Assembly (NCBI GenBank): GCA_937900305.1
Contig: CALCCV010000145.1
Coordinates: forward strand, 1 to 8,490
Reading direction: 5' to 3'
Source of the DNA: an uncultured Pseudobdellovibrionaceae bacterium
GTDB taxonomy: Bacteria > Bdellovibrionota > Bdellovibrionia > Bdellovibrionales > Bdellovibrionaceae
Length of the DNA stretch: 8,490 bases
Shown here: positions 1 to 5,032 of the stretch, in pieces
How the letters are laid out: each line of letters begins with the position of its first letter
Numbering within the stretch: the stretch's first letter is position 1
Translations under genes and position numbers: made by a program
The notes under the pieces: generated by a model
Databases searched by the model: none
What the model saw: the letters and a program-made list of their open reading frames with translations, nothing else
Told to the model about the DNA's origin: nothing

Positions 1-839
1 TTTCGATGCTCGAGCCCGAAACCCCGCTGGTCGTGAACAGCTTCAATGACATCAAAAACTCCCTCTCTTATTCCGGAGGATTGTTGGCGATGAAGCCGGA
101 ACAAAAATCAGCCTTGGGCAAATTGTTGAGCCGTCTGACGGCAAGTCAGTCGCAAAAATTGAAAGAGGACAGTTCACAGGGCAACTTCGCCGACCTCATT
201 GCCTGTTCGTCGATCCAAAATTCGCAGCTCATTCAGCAACAGGGTGGAGACATTGATCCGCGCAACAATGCTGAAGTTGCAACGGCTTGGGGTTTGAACG
301 CTGCCAGTAATCCTGCAGCTAACGAGTTTAAATTTGCTTCGATGCTCTATAGTTCGATCAAGGGCAATGCGGGAGTCGTGAATGTTGAGCTCGGCGGATA
401 CGACTATCATGATCAAACTCGCACAACGGGTTCGGCCAAAGACCTCGACGCTGGCAAATACATCGGCCGTATTTTAGAAACTGCACGAATCATGAATAGC
501 CCCATTTTCTTGTATGTGACTTCAGACGGCTCCGTAGTTTCAACAGTTTCAAGTGACGATCAATCTCCTTGGGTTTCTGATCGTGGTTCAGCGGGTATGG
601 CTTTGATGATCGTGTATTCGCCAAAGGGACGACCGAACACCAAAAGTTTTCAACTTGGTCATTTCACCCCAGATCAGGCCGCCGCCGATTCGACACCGTT
701 TGGAGCGAATCCTGAAAAGGCCGCAGCCACTGTTTTTTTAAATTATCTGGTCGCGAGCGGTAAGCCGGATCTGTTCGACAGCATTGCTCGCGGAGTGTTT
801 GATCCGAAGTTTGTGACCGATCTCACAATTTTCACATAG
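1..839 (+). CDS. DUF1501-like protein, C-terminal part (5' end outside window)
   Basis: This reading frame is open to the left edge, and the first ATG (base 6) has no Shine-Dalgarno site, so about 277 residues of a longer protein are visible. Counting from that Met, the block G-G-Y-D-Y-H-D (130-136) looks like the G-G-W-D-x-H segment of DUF1501 proteins. It is followed by an S-D-G-S-V segment (173-177) and D-R-G-S-A-G (192-197), where DUF1501 proteins carry their second conserved acidic block. DUF1501 belongs to the alkaline phosphatase fold clan; members are often Tat-exported and sit next to multihaem or planctomycete-type cytochromes. Here a dihaem lipoprotein gene follows after 51 bases in the same direction, which fits that pairing. 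Any signal peptide would lie upstream and cannot be seen. The family assignment rests on remembered motifs; no enzymatic activity or substrate can be inferred. The reading frame itself is secure. Confidence 0.7.
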   Translation, partial: SMLEPETPLVVNSFNDIKNSLSYSGGLLAMKPEQKSALGKLLSRLTASQSQKLKEDSSQGNFADLIACSSIQNSQLIQQQGGDIDPRNNAEVATAWGLNAASNPAANEFKFASMLYSSIKGNAGVVNVELGGYDYHDQTRTTGSAKDLDAGKYIGRILETARIMNSPIFLYVTSDGSVVSTVSSDDQSPWVSDRGSAGMALMIVYSPKGRPNTKSFQLGHFTPDQAAADSTPFGANPEKAAATVFLNYLVASGKPDLFDSIARGVFDPKFVTDLTIFT

Positions 840-890
840 ATCACCCATAGGTTTGTAATGACGGGGAATGTTTAAAGTAAAGGGGTCAGA

Positions 891-2138
891 GTGCAAAGAC
901 AAAATGCGCAACAGCGAACACCAGCAACTTGGCGACAGAGAATAAAACCTCTGGTGGTGATTTCATTTTGTGTTTTGAGTTTGCCACTTGCATTTTTGAA
1001 TTGCAGTGGTGGCTTCGACGATGGAAGTTCAATGGCAAAAAAATCGATGTTGCTGGCAACTCCTAGTCTGGTTCAGGGCTCGGTCTGTGAAGCGCAGCTT
1101 TTGCAAGCCTACTCCGCTTCCTTTTTTCCGGTCGTCAGCAACAAATGCAAAGCCTGTCACGTCGTTGGACCAGGTTTGGGGGCTTTTGCTTCTCCAGATA
1201 TCAATACGTCGTTGGCTTCGTTTCGAGAGCTGGGCGCCGCCCGAATCAAGGCCAACGCTGTCAATCCTAATCACAAACCACCTTATACTGGTTCACAAAA
1301 TCAGCCTGATATCGATGCGGCAGATGCCGTGTGGACGGCCGCCAGTTCGACCTATTTGACTTGCCTTGCGAACTCTGGCGACTCAGAGCTTCAAATGAAA
1401 ACAGCAGAAAAGGCGATGGAAGCCACCGCGGCCGTTAAAATCCTTAGCTGGGATTTGAATTCCGAAACAGCTGTGGGCACCCAACCTCAGCCGGTTCGAT
1501 TTTCTATTGAGGTTAAAGTTGCAAGCGTTAAGGTCGGAACTGAAATGATGTCTGGATATGTATTTACAAATCCAAAAATCAGCGTTAGCCAATCTGGGCG
1601 AAAATTTGCAATCGATGGATTTTCGATTTGGGTGAATGGGCAGTTGCAAGAGGAAATCACGACTTATAAAAATCTAAAGCGTGTTGCTAATATCGATGAA
1701 ATCAATCTCATGCCAGACACGAACACACTGTTGATGCGAACTCCGATGACCGAAGATAAAATCGCAATTGAGTTTGCTGGCCTTCAAGAAACTAATGAAA
1801 ATGACAAACCTCCGGAGGTCATTGCTCCCCCCGCTGGAGGAGCGACTCCGCCGATCAACAATGCGCCCCTTCAAACGTTCAGACAATTGGTGGCTGCAAC
1901 GGGCGTGATCGGGAAAAACTGCATTGCCTGCCACAATGGAACTCGCACGGAAGCCGGTCTGAATTTGACGAATTACACAGCCGCTAAGGGTGCTGTCGTA
2001 GTCAATAAATCTGCTGACAGTCTGATCGTCAAACGCATGCTCAATTCCGGAAATCCAATGCCGCCAAGTGGGCGCTTGCCTTCACTGGATGTGGACACCG
2101 TGAGAAAATGGATCGACAGCGGAGCTCCAGAGCTTTGA
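891..2138 (+). CDS. Dihaem c-type cytochrome lipoprotein
   Basis: The 415-residue protein starts at GTG 891, with the run AGGGG (881-885) 5 bases upstream as a modest ribosome site. Residues 20-37 form a hydrophobic signal segment ending in L-A-F-L-N before Cys38, which is followed by S-G-G-F-D-D-G-S-S. This looks like a lipoprotein signal with an unusual Asn at -1. There are two haem c motifs: C-K-A-C-H at 86-90 and C-I-A-C-H at 344-348. The second sits in a C-terminal module of the planctomycete-cytochrome type, with N-P-M-P-P-S-G (Met390, a candidate distal ligand) and a W-I-D-S-G-A-P end. His128 in N-H-K-P-P-Y-T-G could be the distal ligand of the first haem. Residues about 183-300 look beta-rich and I do not recognise them; a Pro-rich linker (307-325) precedes the second haem domain. 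The role is probably electron transfer on the periplasmic side of a membrane, possibly with the DUF1501-like protein encoded just upstream. The internal Met48 is a poor start because it would remove the signal peptide. Confidence 0.85.
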   Translation: MQRQNAQQRTPATWRQRIKPLVVISFCVLSLPLAFLNCSGGFDDGSSMAKKSMLLATPSLVQGSVCEAQLLQAYSASFFPVVSNKCKACHVVGPGLGAFASPDINTSLASFRELGAARIKANAVNPNHKPPYTGSQNQPDIDAADAVWTAASSTYLTCLANSGDSELQMKTAEKAMEATAAVKILSWDLNSETAVGTQPQPVRFSIEVKVASVKVGTEMMSGYVFTNPKISVSQSGRKFAIDGFSIWVNGQLQEEITTYKNLKRVANIDEINLMPDTNTLLMRTPMTEDKIAIEFAGLQETNENDKPPEVIAPPAGGATPPINNAPLQTFRQLVAATGVIGKNCIACHNGTRTEAGLNLTNYTAAKGAVVVNKSADSLIVKRMLNSGNPMPPSGRLPSLDVDTVRKWIDSGAPEL

Positions 2139-2179
2139 CAATGAAAACGGGAACGTGATTGCGATCGAGTTTCGGTTTG

Positions 2180-2185
2180 TTGACA
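2180..2185 (+). promoter_or_regulatory. Isolated TTGACA box (-35-like)
   Basis: A perfect TTGACA stands in the gap ahead of the small dihaem cytochrome gene. At 16-18 bases downstream I find no convincing TATAAT-like hexamer; the best match is TTGAAT at 2200-2205, only 14 bases away. If used, transcription would start near or inside the 2212-2234 hairpin. This is a weak promoter candidate only. Confidence 0.2.
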
Positions 2186-2211
2186 TTTCACAGAGATTTT
2201 TGAATCTGAGA

Positions 2212-2234
2212 CTGAGGGTTTGACGCTCCCTCAG
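2212..2234 (+). terminator. 7-bp perfect hairpin, weak terminator or leader element
   Basis: CTGAGGG (2212-2218) and CCCTCAG (2228-2234) can pair perfectly around a 9-base loop. The hairpin lies 73 bases after the stop of the dihaem lipoprotein gene and ends 29 bases before the ATG of the next cytochrome gene. Only a short C-A-T-T-T-C follows it, so the U-tract of a classic intrinsic terminator is missing. It may slow or end transcription from upstream, or act in the leader of the downstream gene. The pairing is seen directly; the function is inferred. Confidence 0.4.
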
Positions 2235-2254
2235 CATTTCGAAACAATGTGTTC

Positions 2255-2258
2255 GAGG
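2255..2258 (+). promoter_or_regulatory. Ribosome binding site choosing ATG 2264
   Basis: GAGG at 2255-2258 lies 5 bases before ATG 2264. The alternative in-frame GTG at 2249 would place this site inside the gene and has no purine-rich stretch of its own, so the ATG is the better start. Confidence 0.65.
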
Positions 2259-2263
2259 TGCTT

Positions 2264-2827
2264 ATGCGTTCATCGTGTGTGGGATTTTTTTTAAGTGTGG
2301 GATGTAGCATTGTCCTTCCATTCTTTCCAGCCCAGGCCCAAGCGCAAAGTGGTCAAGAGAAATCGATTCAGTTGTTTATGGAAGCAACGAGAGTGATTCG
2401 TCACCCTCGCTGTATGAATTGCCATCCGGCAGGAGACCAGCCGACGCAAGGAAATGATTTGCACCCTCACGCTCAGTATGTGCAGCGAGGAGTTGACGAT
2501 CACGGGGCGATAGGAATGAGATGCAACACCTGTCACGGAGCTGCGAATTATGACTACGCGAAAGTGCCCGGAGCTCCGAAGTGGGGACTGGCGCCACGCT
2601 CGATGGGGTGGCAGGGACTGTCGGATGGTCAACTTTGTGAGGCGATTAAAGACCCTGTTAAAAATCACGGCATGAGTCTCGAGAAACTCATCGAGCACAT
2701 GGCGAAAGATCCGTTGGTGGGTTGGGCCTGGGCGCCAGGTTTGGGCCGAGAGCCTGCGCCGGGCACTCAAGAGAAATTTGGTCAAACCATCGCCGCCTGG
2801 GTGCAAACGGGAGCTCACTGTCCCTAA
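2264..2827 (+). CDS. Exported dihaem cytochrome, 'isoquinoline 1-oxidoreductase subunit' type
   Basis: From ATG 2264 the protein has 187 residues; a GTG at 2249 would add five. The N-terminus is a Sec signal peptide (hydrophobic to about residue 22, then A-Q-A-Q-A-Q as the likely cleavage zone), so the protein acts in the periplasm. Two haem c motifs are present: C-M-N-C-H (50-54), preceded by R-H-P-R, and C-N-T-C-H (87-91). The blocks G-D-Q-P-T-Q-G-N-D-L-H-P-H (about 57-69), S-M-G-W-Q-G-L-S (113-120), the L-V-G-W-A-W-A-P-G stretch (about 151-159) and the P-A-P-G-T-Q motif (164-169) match, as I remember it, a small cytochrome family annotated as a subunit of isoquinoline 1-oxidoreductase and found beside iorAB-like genes. 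That placement is repeated here: the iorAB-type operon ends 47 bases away on the other strand. The likely role is electron acceptor for the molybdenum hydroxylase, passing electrons into the respiratory chain. The dihaem content is certain; the partnership is inferred. Confidence 0.9.
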   Translation: MRSSCVGFFLSVGCSIVLPFFPAQAQAQSGQEKSIQLFMEATRVIRHPRCMNCHPAGDQPTQGNDLHPHAQYVQRGVDDHGAIGMRCNTCHGAANYDYAKVPGAPKWGLAPRSMGWQGLSDGQLCEAIKDPVKNHGMSLEKLIEHMAKDPLVGWAWAPGLGREPAPGTQEKFGQTIAAWVQTGAHCP

Positions 2828-2874
2828 GGGTTTCTCCGTCCAACCTCGGATTTCCGTTAGTTTAACTTTCTCAT

Positions 2875-3318
2875 TCAATTTGCGCTTATATTCCCTACGG
2901 CTCGCAGAAGCCCCGTCCAGGGTAGCAGGGCGCAGCGCTGGCGGAGTGGGTTGATTCGCAAGTGTTGCCAACATTTCAAGGCTTGAAGTTCGGTGGGCCA
3001 GTCACTTTCTGGTGGCTGTTGCAAAGTTAGCTGCAGTCTGTTGTTCAGCTCTGCAAGTTCGGATACTTTTTTGCCAACACAAAATGTGCTGAGTAACGAG
3101 GCCGAAGCCGCACAAATTGCACATGATTGTGTTCGGTATTCTATCTTTTGCACCTGCTGGCTGATGACCAGAACTCGAAGCTCCACTTGATCACCGCAAG
3201 TGGGATTGAGAACTCTGGCTTGCAGAACATTGTCGCCCATCTCGGTAAAGTTTCCGTTACTTTTTGAGCGAGAGTGTTTCAATAAAAAATCACGAAGCTC
3301 TAATTCTTCTGGATTCAT
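2875..3318 (-). CDS. sufU: SufU-like (NifU/IscU family) sulfur-transfer or Fe-S scaffold protein
   Basis: This protein has 147 residues, the normal SufU length. The key residues align in position with Bacillus subtilis SufU: Cys41 and Asp43 in N-P-T-C-G-D, Cys66 in Q-S-C-A-I-C, and Cys129 in R-Q-R-C-A-L-L-P-W. In the known protein these bind zinc and accept persulfide sulfur from SufS. Cys69 replaces the serine usual in G-C-A-I-S, creating a C-x-x-C pair, and Cys80 and Cys116 are extra cysteines. The ATG overlaps the xdhC-like stop in an ATGA, with only a weak ribosome site upstream, so translation is probably coupled. It is the last gene of the molybdenum-enzyme operon, and no sufS, sufB or sufD gene is in view. 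It may serve general Fe-S assembly, the two [2Fe-2S] clusters of the small subunit, or sulfuration of the molybdenum cofactor; the position favours a dedicated role. The cytoplasm is its site. Confidence 0.88.
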   Translation of the reverse strand: MNPEELELRDFLLKHSRSKSNGNFTEMGDNVLQARVLNPTCGDQVELRVLVISQQVQKIEYRTQSCAICAASASLLSTFCVGKKVSELAELNNRLQLTLQQPPESDWPTELQALKCWQHLRINPLRQRCALLPWTGLLRAVGNISAN

Positions 3319-4379
3319 AGAACTCTGGTTGGAAACTTCAAAAGGAGAATCTCACAGATCACACTCAATGCGATTTCATCGGGATTTCGAGCATCCATAT
3401 CTAGCCCGGCGGGCAGAAAAAATGGCAAATCTAAAGCTGAGCCGGCGGACCAATTTAATTTTTCACAAACTTCTAAAGCTCTTGTGCGGCTGCCAATCAT
3501 GGCTACGTAAACGGCTTGTTTTTCTAGGGCCTTTTGCACCAAAAGGGCGTCCACAGGGAGATGGCTGGCAATGACGACACACTCACCTTCGTGAAACCCA
3601 ACGTGATCGTAAGAGTCGTGAATGCACTCGCAAATGACAGCGGCTGGAAATCTTTCGGAGTCTGAGTTCTGTTGCAGCGAATCTGGTGAAAAGCTTGGCG
3701 AGAGCACCCTGACAGACCAACCCAGTTGGACGCCCAGTTTGGCCAGGGATTCGACGATTCGACTCTTGCCCACCAAAACTAATTTCCGAAGTGGCCATAC
3801 CACATTTACACAAGCAAAGGGCAAAAGGTCCAAACTTCCACCCACAAAACGCACAGGCAGGTTCTTGAGTTCGCGCAATGGCAAGCCGGTCCGGTTTCGC
3901 GTTTGAACTAAACTTTGAGCGAGCAGGATTAGAAAATCGGCGAAGGAAGAAATTTGTTGAACGCGAGGCTGCCACTCCAGCTGCCAACCGCGACTGGCGG
4001 CGAAATACTCGGCATCCTTGGCCGAAAGACCTTCAAGACGAGGCATTTGCAGAATTTCTTTGGGGAGAACAGGTTCAATGAAGACGTCCATCTTGCCGCC
4101 GCAAGCGACGCCGAGGCCAAAAATTTCGTCATCCAGAATGGCGGTGACAATTCGGGTCTGATTTTCCTCAATCGCCTGGGTTGCATTTTCACCCACAAAT
4201 TTTTCGGCACAACCGCCGCCAACCCAACCAAAGTCATTTTTTCCTTGATAATTCAAAATGGCCTTAGACCCTGTTCGAGCCGAAGCGGAACCTTCGACTC
4301 GGATGACAGTTGCGACCGCAAAGGGTTGATTTTTGCGATGCGCTTCGGCCAGCGCATCCAGAAATCCCTCTTGCCTCAA
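3315..4379 (-). CDS. xdhC: XdhC/CoxI-family molybdenum cofactor maturation protein
   Basis: This protein has 354 residues. The N-terminal XdhC_CoxI domain shows V-E-G-S-A-S-A-R-T-G-S-K (28-39), G-G-G-C-A-E (54-59) and C-G-G-K-M-D-V-F-I-E-P (93-103), the family hallmark. The C-terminal Rossmann domain spans about 198-345, with I-G-S-R-T-R (295-300) and the stretch from Pro323 to Ile344 containing G-L-D-M-D-A-R-N-P-D-E-I-A. Family members bind the finished molybdenum cofactor, help its sulfuration by a cysteine desulfurase and deliver it to the apo-enzyme; they are not part of the mature enzyme. The start is TTG 4379, supported by GAGG six bases upstream and by the usual family N-terminus; it overlaps the stop of the preceding gene as TTGA. 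One oddity: the dinucleotide-binding G-A-G-H of the C-terminal domain reads G-K-S-R (204-207), so nucleotide binding there may be altered. The gene is cytoplasmic and coupled at both ends within the operon. Confidence 0.93.
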   Translation of the reverse strand: MRQEGFLDALAEAHRKNQPFAVATVIRVEGSASARTGSKAILNYQGKNDFGWVGGGCAEKFVGENATQAIEENQTRIVTAILDDEIFGLGVACGGKMDVFIEPVLPKEILQMPRLEGLSAKDAEYFAASRGWQLEWQPRVQQISSFADFLILLAQSLVQTRNRTGLPLRELKNLPVRFVGGSLDLLPFACVNVVWPLRKLVLVGKSRIVESLAKLGVQLGWSVRVLSPSFSPDSLQQNSDSERFPAAVICECIHDSYDHVGFHEGECVVIASHLPVDALLVQKALEKQAVYVAMIGSRTRALEVCEKLNWSAGSALDLPFFLPAGLDMDARNPDEIALSVICEILLLKFPTRVL

Positions 4380-5023
4380 ATCGGACCTCGGTCGGCCATG
4401 TCTTGAGCAAAATGAAGAGCGCCTTGGGTGTCGACGTCATGAGCCACGCTCTGGTCGCGGGTCGTGAATCGAAAAACCAGATTGCTGTATTTATCAAACA
4501 GAAAGCTGGCCCCGCGGTCCGACTTCGGCTGCATTAAAATTTCGGCAAAGTGCACTCGATGAATCAAGCAAGGGTGGCCAGGAGTGAGATCTGGCAAAAC
4601 ATAGGGTCTGGCCAAGGTTTTTTGGTTGTAAAGAAACTCACTTTCAGCTGCAGACAAAAATGTATTGAGCGTTTTTTGTTGAAGCAGCGGGAGATCCACT
4701 AACATCACCAGCAGCGCATCAATGTCGGCTGTCACTGCACGGACACCGGCTTGCAAAGAGCTCATCACACCTGTTGCAAACTCTTCGTTCACAATGGCAT
4801 GGCAGTGAGCAAAATCTGGTGCCGCGGCCGGTGACTCCATCTCGCGAAGAATCTCCCCAGCCTTTGCCCCCAAGACGATGTGAATGTCAGATAACTTTCC
4901 TGAACTTTTTAAAGCTCGAGTCGCCATCTGCAAAAAATTTCCATCTTGCCAGGGAGTGAGGGCTTTCGGATGTCCCATCCGATGACCTGATCCTCCTGCT
5001 AAAATCAATCCTTCGATTTTCAT
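4376..5023 (-). CDS. mocA: Molybdopterin nucleotidyltransferase (MocA/MobA-like)
   Basis: From ATG 5023 the protein has 215 residues. This start has GAGG five bases upstream; an in-frame ATG at 5047 would add eight residues and overlap the iorB-like gene by 17 bases. The N-terminal nucleotide-binding loop is L-A-G-G-S-G-H-R-M-G-H-P-K (8-20). Further family blocks are G-V-M-S-S-L-Q-A-G (85-93), V-D-L-P-L-L (109-114, with Asp110 a likely metal ligand), G-H-P-C-L-I-H-R (149-156) and D-V-D-T (196-199). The enzyme would attach CMP (MocA) or GMP (MobA) to molybdopterin. The context of an IorAB-type enzyme, which in the characterised case carries the cytosine dinucleotide cofactor, favours CTP. However, the loop itself has the G-G and not the A-G form of Escherichia coli MocA, so nucleotide choice is not settled from sequence. 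The gene lies 7 bases after iorB, and its stop overlaps the xdhC start. It acts in the cytoplasm before cofactor insertion. Confidence 0.88.
   Translation of the reverse strand: MKIEGLILAGGSGHRMGHPKALTPWQDGNFLQMATRALKSSGKLSDIHIVLGAKAGEILREMESPAAAPDFAHCHAIVNEEFATGVMSSLQAGVRAVTADIDALLVMLVDLPLLQQKTLNTFLSAAESEFLYNQKTLARPYVLPDLTPGHPCLIHRVHFAEILMQPKSDRGASFLFDKYSNLVFRFTTRDQSVAHDVDTQGALHFAQDMADRGPI
4386..4389 (-). promoter_or_regulatory. Ribosome binding site for the TTG start of xdhC
   Basis: GAGG on the minus strand lies 6 bases before TTG 4379, inside the end of the mocA-like gene. It decides for this rare start codon, which also forms a TTGA overlap with the preceding stop. Confidence 0.6.
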
Positions 5024-5028
5024 TGCAA

Positions 5029-5032
5029 CCTC
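5029..5032 (-). promoter_or_regulatory. Ribosome binding site choosing ATG 5023 of mocA
   Basis: GAGG on the minus strand overlaps the iorB-like stop codon (5033-5031) and lies 5 bases before ATG 5023. It favours this start over ATG 5047, and ties mocA translation to termination of the large subunit. Confidence 0.6.

Noticed and set aside
2828..2874. Bidirectional terminator between the convergent cytochrome and sufU genes
   Set aside because: Only a 4-bp TCCG/CGGA stem with a long loop is visible, and no strong U-tract on either strand.
2291..2974. Long open frame on the minus strand across the dihaem cytochrome gene and the 3' end of sufU
   Set aside because: It lies antisense to a gene with clear haem motifs and overlaps sufU in another frame. 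Its product is Arg/Ser-rich without any motif, so it is a shadow.
3954..4406. Plus-strand open frame of about 150 codons over xdhC and mocA
   Set aside because: It is antisense to two well-supported genes, with no recognisable motif or ribosome site tied to it.
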